64,000 bases of DNA from contig NZ_CP031222.1 in assembly GCF_003351745.1 (NCBI RefSeq), forward strand, positions 1,718,207 to 1,782,206, in the 5' to 3' direction. This DNA is from Aquirhabdus parva (GTDB lineage: Bacteria > Pseudomonadota > Gammaproteobacteria > Pseudomonadales > Moraxellaceae). Made by a program: the position numbers and the translations under genes. The notes beneath the pieces were generated by a model. It worked only from the letters and a program-made list of their open reading frames with translations, was not told the DNA's origin and made no database searches. Numbering within the stretch: position 1 is the first letter of the stretch; the number at the start of each line of letters is the position of its first letter. Below are positions 9,731 to 19,526 of this stretch, piece after piece.

Positions 9731-9778
9731 GATAAACCTTATAAACTATTAGATAGACGGCTCTAAATAAATAGGCCT

Positions 9779-9809
9779 CATCATGAGTACACATTTCGTA
9801 CTCATGATG
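9779..9809. terminator. 12-bp perfect hairpin between fabI and the membrane-protein gene
   Basis: Arms CATCATGAGTAC and GTACTCATGATG flank a 7-base loop. It lies just downstream of fabI on its strand and is followed there by an AT-rich run without a solid T tract. A fabI terminator or a processing element are both possible. Confidence 0.5.
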
Positions 9810-9832
9810 TTGATGCAACATAAGACTTGAAA

Positions 9833-10624
9833 TTAGTCCGCCATCATCCGTTCACTCATTGCCACGGTGTTAAAACCACCATCGACATAAAGAATCTCGC
9901 CCGTAATTGCCGAAGCCCATGGCGAGCAAAGAAATAATGCTGCATTGCCGACTTCTTCGATAGTTACATTACGCTGTAAAGGGGCGATTTGTGCATTCAC
10001 ATCAAGCATTTTGCGGAAGCTTTTGATACCACTGGCGGCTAATGTCCGGATCGGACCTGCAGAGATGCCATTGACCCGTATTCCCTCGCTGCCCAAGCTC
10101 GTCGCAAGATAGCGAACACTGGATTCCAGAGATGCTTTCGCCAGACCCATGACATTGTAGTTCGGTAAAACACGCTCACTGCCTTGGTAGGTTAAAGTCA
10201 GCAAACAACCTTGGCGGACACTGAGTAACGGTCTCGCTGCGCGTGCGAGTGCAATAAAACTATATGAGCTGATGTCATGGGCGATTCGGAATCCTTCTCG
10301 ATTGGTGACCGTTGTGAAGTCCCCTTCTAATTGATCACCCGGAGCAAAACCAATAGCATGTACTAAGCCATCCAAGCCATCCCAATGTTTCGCCAGATCA
10401 ATAAAGGTTTGCTCAATCTCAGTGTCACTGGCAACATCACAAGCAAATACCAGTGTTGAACCAAATGATGCAGCAAATTCATCTACACGTTTTTTTAGTT
10501 TTTCATTTGGATAGGTGAATGCCAGCTCTGCACCTTCACGATGCAAGGCTTGGGCAATGCCATAGGCAATGGATAATTTACTAGCAATTCCTGTCACGAG
10601 GAAACGTTTACCTTGTAATAGCAT
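9833..10624 (-). CDS. fabI: Enoyl-[acyl-carrier-protein] reductase (NADH) FabI
   Basis: Reduces trans-2-enoyl-ACP in the last step of each fatty-acid elongation cycle; the target of triclosan. A short-chain dehydrogenase fold with atypical FabI glycine motif [20 protein letters not shown] at the N-terminus, CDVASD, and the catalytic pair Tyr/Lys in YNVMGLAK (Y-x6-K), then [14 protein letters not shown]. 263 aa is the normal length. The reading frame extends to a GTG six bases upstream, but GAGAG is spaced five bases from the ATG at 10624. It lies downstream of yejF on the same strand with a 130-base gap, so it probably has its own promoter. Confidence 0.95.
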   Translation of the reverse strand: MLLQGKRFLVTGIASKLSIAYGIAQALHREGAELAFTYPNEKLKKRVDEFAASFGSTLVFACDVASDTEIEQTFIDLAKHWDGLDGLVHAIGFAPGDQLEGDFTTVTNREGFRIAHDISSYSFIALARAARPLLSVRQGCLLTLTYQGSERVLPNYNVMGLAKASLESSVRYLATSLGSEGIRVNGISAGPIRTLAASGIKSFRKMLDVNAQIAPLQRNVTIEEVGNAALFLCSPWASAITGEILYVDGGFNTVAMSERMMAD

Positions 10625-10756
10625 ATTCACTCTCTTTATTTAGAACTTAAATCAAAACTGTGAAATTAAAAAATCTTCAATCTGCTCATCCTAACAGATT
10701 TTTGATATCGTCCAGAACAGCAAAAATTGACATAAAGCACTCCTACGACATCGCCC

Positions 10757-12400
10757 CTAAAATAATGAGGCAGTGATCAAGCGTTTGGTGTACTCCATTT
10801 GAGGGTTGGCAAACAAATCTGCAGTCGATTGTAGCTCAATCATATGACCGTCCTGCAAGACTAAAACGTGTTGGCATAATGCGCGGACGACCGCTAAATC
10901 ATGACTGATAAATAGATAACTGAGTTTTTCTTCTTGTTGTAATTTCCGTAGTAGTCGGACTAAAGCGCGCTGCGTTGTTCGATCGAGTGCCGAGGTTGGC
11001 TCATCTAAAATGAGTAGCTCCGGCTGCATGATCAGGGCACGCGCAAGTGCAACACGCTGCCTTTGTCCACCAGATAGCTCATGGGGGTAGCGGTGCATAA
11101 AGTCTATGGGTAACTCAACTTTCCGTAAGGCCGATGCCACCGCCTGACGACGTTCACTGGCTGATGTAATCTGTGCCTCTATGCCCTCTTCGATGATACT
11201 TTCGATGTTGAATCGTGGGTTTAGACTTGCGAAAGGGTCTTGAAATACCATTTGAAAACGATGGCGAAATGGTCGCAATGCAGACTGCTTTAAGCCATGT
11301 AAGGCGTCATCACCGAGCCAAATCTCGCCTGAACTTGATATTAAACGTGCAATCGCAAGTGCCAAAGAGGTTTTCCCCGATCCGCTTTCGCCGACCACTC
11401 CTAAAGCGGTTCCTTGTTGTAAGGAAAAACTTAGGGACTTTAAGGATTCAAAACTGAGATGAGATTTATGTTGTCGAAAGTAACTCAACACTCCCAATGA
11501 TTGAGAGTTGAATCGGACACTTAAATCTCGAATCTTAAGAATCTGTGCATATTTATCTGAAGGAATTTGCAATGGATCGCCAAAATGATAGTTCAATAAA
11601 CTTCGCGTATACTCATGCTGAGGTTGCTTAAAAATTTGATCCGTACGGCCTTGTTCAATGACACGCCCTTCCTGAAGGACTATGACATCGTCACTGTATT
11701 GGCTCACTAGGCTCAAATCATGACTAATCAGGAGTAACGCCATCTGTCGTTTGAGCTGAATCTCCTTGATGAGCTCTAGAATTTGCGTTTGCATGGTGAC
11801 ATCAAGTGCTGTTGTAGGCTCATCCGCAATCAAAATGTCTGGATTACCCACCAGCGCCATCGCAATCATGACTCGCTGTCTTTGACCACCAGACAACTGA
11901 TGCGGGTAACGTTTTAGATATTGTTCGGGCTCTGTCATACCCACTTGAATTAATAGCTCAATGACTTGTTGTCTTTTTTTTACTTCAGGTAATCCTGATA
12001 AAAGTATCCGTTCGCCAATTTGATCTTCAACAGTATGTAGCGGATTGAGCGCAGTCATCGGCTCTTGGAAAATAATAGCAATCTTTCGACCCCGAATATG
12101 GCATAACGCCTTCTCGGATAAAGTTAAAATGTTATCACCATTCAGCATCACCTGCCCTACAACACTGATGGTATCAGGCAATAACCCCATCAGTGCGAGC
12201 GCTGATAACGATTTTCCTGAGCCACTTTGGCCGACCAGTGCAAGAGTGCGTCCAGGATACAAATCGAAAGACAGCGAGTCTATTAAGGTTTTGTGTTGCA
12301 CTTTTAAAGAAAGCGTTAGATTTCTAACCGCTAAAGAGATTGGTACAGAATCGCTTAGCAGATTACTTTGTTTTATATTAACGCTTGGGGTCGAATGCAT
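10757..12400 (-). CDS. yejF: ABC transporter ATPase YejF (two fused ATPase domains)
   Basis: Energises the YejABEF importer, known for microcin C uptake in E. coli and, in some alphaproteobacteria, for recovery of peptidoglycan fragments. Two complete ATPase modules are visible. Module 1 has Walker A GQSGSGKS, signature LSGGQRQRVMIA and Walker B ADEPTTALD. Module 2 has GESGSGKT, LSGGQRQRVALA and LDEPTSALD. Length 547 aa (E. coli about 529). ATG at 12400 is preceded by GGGAGG nine bases away; a GTG at 12403 is also possible. The start overlaps the 3' end of yejE by about 23 bases, so translation is probably coupled. Confidence 0.93.
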   Translation of the reverse strand: MHSTPSVNIKQSNLLSDSVPISLAVRNLTLSLKVQHKTLIDSLSFDLYPGRTLALVGQSGSGKSLSALALMGLLPDTISVVGQVMLNGDNILTLSEKALCHIRGRKIAIIFQEPMTALNPLHTVEDQIGERILLSGLPEVKKRQQVIELLIQVGMTEPEQYLKRYPHQLSGGQRQRVMIAMALVGNPDILIADEPTTALDVTMQTQILELIKEIQLKRQMALLLISHDLSLVSQYSDDVIVLQEGRVIEQGRTDQIFKQPQHEYTRSLLNYHFGDPLQIPSDKYAQILKIRDLSVRFNSQSLGVLSYFRQHKSHLSFESLKSLSFSLQQGTALGVVGESGSGKTSLALAIARLISSSGEIWLGDDALHGLKQSALRPFRHRFQMVFQDPFASLNPRFNIESIIEEGIEAQITSASERRQAVASALRKVELPIDFMHRYPHELSGGQRQRVALARALIMQPELLILDEPTSALDRTTQRALVRLLRKLQQEEKLSYLFISHDLAVVRALCQHVLVLQDGHMIELQSTADLFANPQMEYTKRLITASLF

Positions 12401-13406
12401 CACGAGCAGCCTCCCCGATAAAGACTAATATGGTGAGTAGAATGAGAAAAGTAAAAAATGCAGATAGAGCTAACCAAGGAGAATCCAAGTTATTACGTGC
12501 TTGCGTAAAAAGTTCGCCTAGAGAGGGTGACCCGAGCGGTAGGCCATAACCGAGGAAATCCAAGGTGGATAGCGCGGTAATATTTGCAGTTAATATAAAA
12601 GGGATCTGCGATAAACTTGAGCTAAAAACATTAGGCAAGATATGTTTGTATATGATTTTAAATGGACTTACCCCCATACCTTGCGCAGCACGAACATAGT
12701 CTAAATGCCGCGCTCTTAAAAACTCTGCACGGACTAAGCCGACTAAACTCATCCAGCCAAACAACAACATAATGGCAAATAACCAGTAAACACTGGGTGA
12801 GAAAATGCTTACCAAGATCATTGTTAAAAAGAGCTGAGGCATCCCTCCCCAGACCTCTACTAATCTTTGACCGATTAAATCGATTAAACCACCAAAATAT
12901 CCTTGCACTGCACCTACAACAATAGCGAGCAACGTACCTGCAAACGTTAATGCAATTCCAAATAAAATTGATACACGCAAACCATATAAAATTCTTGCAG
13001 AGACATCCCTACCCTGATCATCAGTACCCAACCAGTTTTGGCTAGATGGTGCAGAGGGGACAGAAACGTTGAGTTCTAAATTAGGAGTCTGGTCTGAAAA
13101 AGGAATTAGTGGCCAAATCATCCAGCCTTTTTTATTAATCAATTCTTTGACCACAGGATCACGATAGTCTGTTTCGGTTTCAAAAGTACCGCCAAACATC
13201 GTTTCGGGATATTGCTTGAATATAGGGGTATACAGATGATCTTTATAAGAAAGCAAGAGGGGGCGATCATTTGCAATCAAGTTAGCGAACAAGGATATGA
13301 TCAATACGAAGATAAATATCCAAAGAGACACATAACCAAACTGATGTTGCTTAAATCGTTGAATGCGCCCTTGCAACAGCGGACTTAATTGAGTCAAATC
13401 GATCAT
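12378..13406 (-). CDS. yejE: ABC transporter permease YejE
   Basis: Inner-membrane permease subunit of the YejABEF importer. It has an N-terminal membrane helix (about residues 25-45), a long periplasmic insertion with GGTFETETDYRDPVV and WPLIPF, then the binding-protein-dependent permease core: LGTDDQGRDVSARILYGLRVSILFG (conserved) and the EAA loop near EFLRARHLDYVRAAQGMGVSP. 342 aa matches the family. The start codon overlaps the yejB stop by four bases (ATGA arrangement). Confidence 0.94.
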   Translation of the reverse strand: MIDLTQLSPLLQGRIQRFKQHQFGYVSLWIFIFVLIISLFANLIANDRPLLLSYKDHLYTPIFKQYPETMFGGTFETETDYRDPVVKELINKKGWMIWPLIPFSDQTPNLELNVSVPSAPSSQNWLGTDDQGRDVSARILYGLRVSILFGIALTFAGTLLAIVVGAVQGYFGGLIDLIGQRLVEVWGGMPQLFLTMILVSIFSPSVYWLFAIMLLFGWMSLVGLVRAEFLRARHLDYVRAAQGMGVSPFKIIYKHILPNVFSSSLSQIPFILTANITALSTLDFLGYGLPLGSPSLGELFTQARNNLDSPWLALSAFFTFLILLTILVFIGEAARDAFDPKR

Positions 13407-14491
13407 TGAATCCCTCTTTGATTAAAATCAATTCGTGGGTCGATCCAGCGATATAAAAGATCACTCATCAATCGGAGCAGCAGTTGAACAAGCGTATAAA
13501 TAAATAAGATGCCGAAAATAACGGGATAATCACGTTGTTGTATCGCCTCAAAACCCAGCAAGCCGATTCCATCTAAATTAAAGACGATCTCAATCAGTAG
13601 GTTCCCGGTGAGCACGATCCCAAGCAGGGTCTCAGGCAATCTTGCAATCAGCACCAGCATCGCATTTTGAAAGATATGCCTGTAGAGCACACGACCCATG
13701 GTCAAACCTTTGGCACGCGCAGTGAGCACATAAGGTTTACTTAGCTCTTCTACGAATGAGAATTTAACGAGATAGGTCACCGCAGCAAAACCACCGATAG
13801 TCATAGCGATCAATGGCAATGTCATATGCCATAAATAATCTCTTATCTGTCCAAAAAAACTTAACTGATCAAAGTTTTCAGACATCAGTCCCTGAAGAGG
13901 AAACCAATGCAAATACGAGCCCCCAGCAAAAAAGACAATCAATAAAATTGCAAAGATAAACATGGGAATTGCATTGCCAACGACCAGCAATAAGGCCGTC
14001 CATTGATCAAATTGACCACCATGACCCAAGGCTTTTTTTATGCCCAATGGAATCGACACTGCATAAATCAGCAATGTACTCCACAAACCTAATGAGATTG
14101 TAACGGGTAGCTTGTCAATAATCAGTTGAATCACAGGTTTGTCTTTAAAAAAACTAGTGCCAAAGTTTAACGACGCATATTGTTTAATCATCATCCAAAA
14201 ACGCTCAGTGGCACTTTGATCAAAACCATATTGAACTTTAATTTGTTGAATGATTTCTGGTGATAATCCCCTCGCACCTAAATACAGAGCTTGATTGGAT
14301 TGCGCAAGCTTACCCACTTCACCCGATGACTCACCTACATGACCTAAACCTGGTGCTCCGAATTTTGCACGCTCAATAGCTTGCTCGACTGGGCCACCTG
14401 GTGCCGTCTGTACAATGATGAAGTTCGTCAGCAGAATTAAAAACAAGGTTGGAATAATTAATAGAAGACGTTTAAATATATAGGCAGTCAT
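13403..14491 (-). CDS. yejB: ABC transporter permease YejB
   Basis: Second permease of the YejABEF importer. N-terminal helix in residues 5-27 (FKRLLLIIPTLFLILLTNFI), the conserved TAPGGPVEQ after it, a periplasmic segment containing IKVQYGFDQS, and five further helices with the EAA motif at YVLTARAKGLTMGRVLYRHI. 362 aa, the usual size. It begins one base after the yejA stop. The membrane core is typical of dipeptide/oligopeptide permeases, but the long first periplasmic loop is the Yej type. Confidence 0.94.
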   Translation of the reverse strand: MTAYIFKRLLLIIPTLFLILLTNFIIVQTAPGGPVEQAIERAKFGAPGLGHVGESSGEVGKLAQSNQALYLGARGLSPEIIQQIKVQYGFDQSATERFWMMIKQYASLNFGTSFFKDKPVIQLIIDKLPVTISLGLWSTLLIYAVSIPLGIKKALGHGGQFDQWTALLLVVGNAIPMFIFAILLIVFFAGGSYLHWFPLQGLMSENFDQLSFFGQIRDYLWHMTLPLIAMTIGGFAAVTYLVKFSFVEELSKPYVLTARAKGLTMGRVLYRHIFQNAMLVLIARLPETLLGIVLTGNLLIEIVFNLDGIGLLGFEAIQQRDYPVIFGILFIYTLVQLLLRLMSDLLYRWIDPRIDFNQRGIQ

Positions 14492-14492
14492 T

Positions 14493-16343
14493 TTATTGGC
14501 TGCCTATATACTGATTAATTTTTTGCTCCGCTTTGGCATCAATCCACCAGTAATCCACGCCGATATCATAGAGGGGGCGCTGTTTGGGCATTTGATATTG
14601 ATTCCAATACGCGACTCGATTTCCCACGAAGCCATATAGAGGGATCATATAGAATTCTGCGCGAAGTACGCGATCTAATGCGCGACTCAAATCGATAATA
14701 GAGCGTCGATCTTTAGCAACCACCAATTGCTTCAGCAACATATCAACTACGGGATTTTGAATGCCTGCCGTATTGAGACTGCCTGGTTGCTCTGCGACCT
14801 GACTTCCCCAATAGCCTTGTTGTTCGCTTGACGGTGTTAAGGTTTGTGGAAATGTATCCATGATCATGTCGTAATCAAAGCGCCGTGTTCGCTCTATATA
14901 TTGTGGGATATCGACAACACGAAGGCTTGCGCTGATACCTAGTTTTCCGAGATTGCGAATGAATGGCAGAATAATACGCTGCTGACTCTCATCATTACTT
15001 AAGAATCCAATCTTAAAAGGCTGACCATGGGCATCAAATAAATGACCATTCACATAACGATAGCCCGCATTTAACAATAACTGCCGTGCTTTTAATAGGT
15101 TGTCGCGGTTAAAGCCTTGTCCATCGCTCATCGGTGCTTGCCAAGCGGTCAATATGCCTTGCTGTACTGCATTGGGTAAATGGGGTAATAATGGTCTTAG
15201 ATAGACGAGCTCGGCTTCAGTGGGTAGACCTTTTGCTTCAAGTTCACTATTAAAAAAATAACTTTGAAGCCGTGTGTATTGTCCATTTAAAACAGATTTG
15301 TTTAGCCACTCAAAATCAAAGGCAAGCGTCAAGGCTTGACGTACGTTGATATCTTGAAATTTCGATTGACGTAGATTAAAAACGAGTCCACTCATCGTAA
15401 CGGGATTGCGATTCGGCAAAACTTGTTTAATAACCAAACCATTTTTAATGGCAGGAAAATCATAACCACGAACCCAAGATCGTTCGGATTTTTCTAATCG
15501 AAAGGTATATTGCCCGACTTTGAAACCCTGAAAGGCAGTATCTAAATCTCGGTAATAGAGATATTTGATTCGATCAAAATTATATTTACCTTGATTAACG
15601 GGCAAATCACGTCCCCAATATTGAGGATTGCGTTTGTAGATAATGCTCCGACCGGCATCAATACTTTCGACAATATAGGGTCCACTGCCCAATGGTGGAG
15701 TCATCGTCACTTGATCAAAGGAACGATTCTTCCAATCTTGACGGGATAAAATAGACATTTGACCAATCGCAAATGGAATTTTACGATTCTGCTTGTTTTT
15801 AAAATCAAAACGTACCGTGTTCTGATCAAGCGCAGTGATTTTTTTGATATCCCCGTAATAAGATCGAAGACCTGGAACAGCTTGAGTCAGGATCGTCTCG
15901 AACGTAAAAACTACATCATCGGCGGTGACAGGTAGTTGATTAGAAAATCGAGCATTGGGATGAATATGGAAAATGATCCACGAGGGATCTTCAGTATCTT
16001 GTGTGATTTTATCTGCAAGCAAACCATAAGCGACAGAAGGTTCATCCAATGAGCTTACGAGTAAAGAATCCGATAAATAGGCTGTTCCATTCACAGCAGT
16101 CCCTTTGCTGATCAGTGCATTGAGACTGTCAAAGGTGCCCTGTGCCATCGTTGAAAAAGTCCCACCCTTGGGGGCATTGGGATTGGCATAAGGGAAAAAT
16201 GATTCTTTAGCATGTAACGGTGTTCCATTCAATGCTATGGCATTGCTTGTAGTTACGATGGCAGATGCTGGTGTGATTAGAAAAAATACCAGACTAACTA
16301 TAATAACCTGAATACTGCCCATCCTTGGGCGGTTGCAGCACAT
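14493..16343 (-). CDS. yejA: Periplasmic solute-binding protein YejA
   Basis: Extracytoplasmic receptor that captures an oligopeptide-like ligand and delivers it to YejBEF. A signal peptide is visible (VIIVSLVFFLITPASA, about residues 13-28). The family hallmark ANPNAPKGGTFSTMAQGTFDSLNA follows near residue 50, and VTADDVVFTFE is the SBP_bac_5 signature. 616 aa. The start is two bases after the mltD stop, so the importer seems to be translated from an mltD-led message. The ligand cannot be read from sequence; the mltD link makes muropeptides a reasonable guess. Confidence 0.92.
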   Translation of the reverse strand: MCCNRPRMGSIQVIIVSLVFFLITPASAIVTTSNAIALNGTPLHAKESFFPYANPNAPKGGTFSTMAQGTFDSLNALISKGTAVNGTAYLSDSLLVSSLDEPSVAYGLLADKITQDTEDPSWIIFHIHPNARFSNQLPVTADDVVFTFETILTQAVPGLRSYYGDIKKITALDQNTVRFDFKNKQNRKIPFAIGQMSILSRQDWKNRSFDQVTMTPPLGSGPYIVESIDAGRSIIYKRNPQYWGRDLPVNQGKYNFDRIKYLYYRDLDTAFQGFKVGQYTFRLEKSERSWVRGYDFPAIKNGLVIKQVLPNRNPVTMSGLVFNLRQSKFQDINVRQALTLAFDFEWLNKSVLNGQYTRLQSYFFNSELEAKGLPTEAELVYLRPLLPHLPNAVQQGILTAWQAPMSDGQGFNRDNLLKARQLLLNAGYRYVNGHLFDAHGQPFKIGFLSNDESQQRIILPFIRNLGKLGISASLRVVDIPQYIERTRRFDYDMIMDTFPQTLTPSSEQQGYWGSQVAEQPGSLNTAGIQNPVVDMLLKQLVVAKDRRSIIDLSRALDRVLRAEFYMIPLYGFVGNRVAYWNQYQMPKQRPLYDIGVDYWWIDAKAEQKINQYIGSQ

Positions 16344-16345
16344 GA

Positions 16346-19198
16346 CTAGCGATGACTCTTTTTCTTCGCTACTGGTTTTTCAGGTTCGGGGATGCTGATG
16401 GTATCACCGGCTTGGATTCGTGTATCTGCGGGGATATCATTTAAATCGGCTAAAGCCACGACTGTTAGCCCATGTTTGGCTGCTATACGGGCCAATGTCT
16501 CTCCACTTCTAACCTTATAGTCACTTGTTGGTGTTTTATCAGCAGATGACTTGTCATCTTTAGCAGATGATTTTTTATTCGGCAACTCAATTGCAGGAAC
16601 ACTGATCGTATCGCCTACCAATAATGAGGTTGTTGCTGGGATATCATTGAGTTTCGCTAAGCTACCAACACTTAAATTATAACGACTAGCAATCTTGGCT
16701 AAGGTATCGCCACGTTTTATCGTATAGTCATCTGTTTTTATCGTGCTGGATTTTGCATTAGTTGCTGCTGAATCACTCGCCTTGTCGGCGAGTTTACCAG
16801 CAGAATCTTTGGAAGAAGAACTATCAGCGTTTGCCACAAGATTCAAGCGAGTTCCTGTGATCAAATTACTCGTGACTTTTAAATTATTACGATCTGCAAG
16901 CTCTCGATTCGTTAGGTTGAACTGTGCGGCAACGTCCGTCAATGTATCTCCTGCCTGAACTACATAAGTCGTAGGCGCCTCAACAATTTTTTTCGCACCA
17001 TATAGATACAGAGGTGTTCCTGTGATCAAATTCGCATTGGCATCCATCTGATTCCATTTAGCGATGTCACGCCATGCTAGTCCTGCTTTCGTTGCCACAT
17101 TCGCTAAGGTATCACCGGCTTTAACGATATAAATTGTCCGCACGCCTTTAGGCTTATCCGTTACTTTGACATCGGCTACAACTTTGGTTTCAACAGGTGT
17201 CAACTTATGGGTCTTGATATCTGTTGCGGTAGGTGATTTTAAATAAGGTTGGTCATAACTTAATGAACGAGTTTCACCTTGCTTATCTAGCACGGACTGC
17301 TGAGTCTGAATAGCCGTCAGCTGAATTTTGCCGTCCAATGGATCAACAACTGGGGTGTTGGATGATGTAATCGATCTAATTTCAGTGACAACTTTACTTT
17401 TATCATCCGCACTCAAATTTGGTAATGAGCCGTTTTTGATATCAGCACTCTTCGGATCAATAGCCACAGCGACTATTGGAGCCGAATTCGACGTTGTTGC
17501 AGGAGCCACAATAATCGGTGATTGAGTCACTGGCGCAGAACTGTCTGTAGGTGTTGAGGTATTATTTGCAGTAATGTTAGTTGCTGAGATATTCGGATTA
17601 CTCACAATGGGCTGCACTGTTGATGAAGGCCGTGTCGTAATCGTCATTGTAGTTGCATCGGTTTTAGCGACAATTGGGGCTGGAATATTGCTAACAATCG
17701 TTTGAGCTGCGGTACTTTGACTTTGTACAGCATTCGCACTGTTGTTAACATTTGCAACAGCTTTTTGAACATTCGCTTGAGATGGTACGCTGGCTTGATT
17801 GGCCATGGCTGCTAGTGCATCGGCATTGCTTGGAATTCGCTGATTACTACGAACCGTCACAGATTCAGTGATGTTCGCTGTCTTACTGCTACTCACCACG
17901 TTACCGGTTGCCATAATTGCTGCAGCTTGAGGCGTACTGACTGAAGTAGAGGTTTTACCATCTGAACGCGTTATGGTTTGAGTAATCGTCTGGGTGATAG
18001 GCTGGTTCATCGCGAGCAGACTACCTGTATCGGTCACACCAAATCGACTCGGATCTACAGTAGGCAGATTTTTAAGTCGTGCGTCCACCGAAGCAGAAAG
18101 ACTGGTCGGAATCAAAACGCGATAAGGACCATTCGGTGCAGTAACACCCTGTAAGAAGGCTGGATTGAGTTCGAAGATTTCCTTACTGGTCAAGCCGGTT
18201 GTTTCAACAATTTTCGCGAGATCAACAGGTCCTTGCAAGGTCACTGCACGGAAGTGTGGACGGTTTGCAATACTATTTAGTTGAATACCGTAACTTTCTG
18301 GATTTTTGATAATTTGAGCAACCGCAATAAAACGCGGCACATAATTCATGGTTTCTTCAGGTAACTTCAGTGACCAGTAATCGGTTGGCAACCCTTGCGC
18401 AATATTGCGATTGATCGCTTGTTGGATACGGCCTGGTCCGGCATTGTAGGACGCTAATGCGAGTTCCCATGAACCAAATTTCTGATAAAGGCTGGTGAGA
18501 AAATCATAAGCTGCGCGGGTAGATTCAACAACATCTCTGCGTCCATCGTAGTAAGCATCTTGGCGTAGACCATAGATACGCCCCGTACTTGGGATAAATT
18601 GCCACATCCCTGCTGCCGAGGCGTTACTTGTTGCAAAAGGATCATAGGAGCTTTCAATAACTGGCAATAAGGCAAGCTCAGTTGGAATACCACGACGCTC
18701 TGCTTCAGTCACGGTATAGTAAAAATAACGGCTGGCTCGAGCTGACAAGCGGTCAATATAAGGCTGGCGGCTGACAAACCAGTTACGTTGCGCACTAATT
18801 CTCGGATTTTCAACTGATAAATCCAAGCGATAACCCACTCGTATACGGTTCCATAAATTACCATAGCGTAGAACGGCAAGACGATCGCCTTCTACCGCTT
18901 CCATATCTGTTGCTTGTAGTAACTCCTCTAAGGAGTCTGCACTTTCGAGATCAAGATTATCCTGTGGATTGCTACGTGATTGTGTTGAGTGATTTTTTTT
19001 ATTCGGAATCTTATGTGCAGAATTCTGCGGTGGCGTTGAGCTACAGCCAGCCATAATTCCGGCAATGGCAAGGACTAATGCATGAGGGGTATAACGGTAT
19101 AGCATTGGTAAGGTACCAACGCGACCATCTTGTTTAGGTGTTTGTGCAAGTATTGCATCAGGACCGACTTGCGCAGGCAGCAAAAACGACGACATCAT
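16346..19198 (-). CDS. mltD: Membrane-bound lytic transglycosylase MltD-like, four LysM repeats
   Basis: Peptidoglycan-cleaving lipoprotein. Residues 32-52 (MLYRYTPHAL to MAGC) form a lipoprotein signal with lipobox Cys at 52. The SLT domain (about 150-300) has the catalytic Glu in LPVIESSYDPFA, then GMWQFIPSTGR and ASYNAGPGRIQ. A Ser/Thr/Ala/Asn-rich linker of about 280 residues follows. Four LysM repeats sit near 688-732, 742-786, 822-866 and 893-938 (IVKAGDT, VVQAGDT, TIKRGDT, KVRSGET). At 950 aa it is twice the E. coli length. The ATG at 19198 has TTGGA at good spacing but gives a 31-residue n-region; ATG 19105 would give a textbook signal peptide without a clear binding site. Confidence 0.92.
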   Translation of the reverse strand: MMSSFLLPAQVGPDAILAQTPKQDGRVGTLPMLYRYTPHALVLAIAGIMAGCSSTPPQNSAHKIPNKKNHSTQSRSNPQDNLDLESADSLEELLQATDMEAVEGDRLAVLRYGNLWNRIRVGYRLDLSVENPRISAQRNWFVSRQPYIDRLSARASRYFYYTVTEAERRGIPTELALLPVIESSYDPFATSNASAAGMWQFIPSTGRIYGLRQDAYYDGRRDVVESTRAAYDFLTSLYQKFGSWELALASYNAGPGRIQQAINRNIAQGLPTDYWSLKLPEETMNYVPRFIAVAQIIKNPESYGIQLNSIANRPHFRAVTLQGPVDLAKIVETTGLTSKEIFELNPAFLQGVTAPNGPYRVLIPTSLSASVDARLKNLPTVDPSRFGVTDTGSLLAMNQPITQTITQTITRSDGKTSTSVSTPQAAAIMATGNVVSSSKTANITESVTVRSNQRIPSNADALAAMANQASVPSQANVQKAVANVNNSANAVQSQSTAAQTIVSNIPAPIVAKTDATTMTITTRPSSTVQPIVSNPNISATNITANNTSTPTDSSAPVTQSPIIVAPATTSNSAPIVAVAIDPKSADIKNGSLPNLSADDKSKVVTEIRSITSSNTPVVDPLDGKIQLTAIQTQQSVLDKQGETRSLSYDQPYLKSPTATDIKTHKLTPVETKVVADVKVTDKPKGVRTIYIVKAGDTLANVATKAGLAWRDIAKWNQMDANANLITGTPLYLYGAKKIVEAPTTYVVQAGDTLTDVAAQFNLTNRELADRNNLKVTSNLITGTRLNLVANADSSSSKDSAGKLADKASDSAATNAKSSTIKTDDYTIKRGDTLAKIASRYNLSVGSLAKLNDIPATTSLLVGDTISVPAIELPNKKSSAKDDKSSADKTPTSDYKVRSGETLARIAAKHGLTVVALADLNDIPADTRIQAGDTISIPEPEKPVAKKKSHR

Positions 19199-19526
19199 GT
19201 ATTATTCCAAGTCAAACGCATATGTAATTAACATTGTAGACCGATAATGCATGCTCTACCAATACTCATAAAGTGTTTGGACGTAAGCGAATGTTGCGTT
19301 TGTGGTATCTTGTCCTACACTTTATAAAGTTATGTGAACTGTTACACACGAATACTCCAAAACCTTGACGAAAAATTACGGCATAATGGCCTTAAATAGT
19401 TCTTTATTCGCTGTGTATCTGCAATATTTTCTATCTTTCTAGTGCTGAAAGCTCAGAAAATATTCCGAATTCAATTTAGTACTCTTTCTATCGTTTTAAT
19501 TTTAATCAGTAAACTCGGATATCACC
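19199..19526. promoter_or_regulatory. Divergent regulatory region between mltD and rnhA-dnaQ
   Basis: 328 bases without a gene, serving both divergent units. Inside are a perfect 12-bp palindrome ACTTTATAAAGT (19319-19330) and, three bases on, TGTGA-N6-ACACA (19333-19348), which differs by one base from the CRP/Vfr consensus TGTGA-N6-TCACA. I could not fix a convincing -35/-10 pair for either gene. Confidence 0.4.

Noticed and set aside
10679-10700. 6-bp stem AATCTG / CAGATT after yejF as terminator
   Set aside because: Too short and with a long loop; fabI separation by a terminator cannot be supported from it.
16743-16958. Plus-strand frames inside mltD (also 17328-17525)
   Set aside because: Products of the low-complexity linker and LysM codons read from the other strand.
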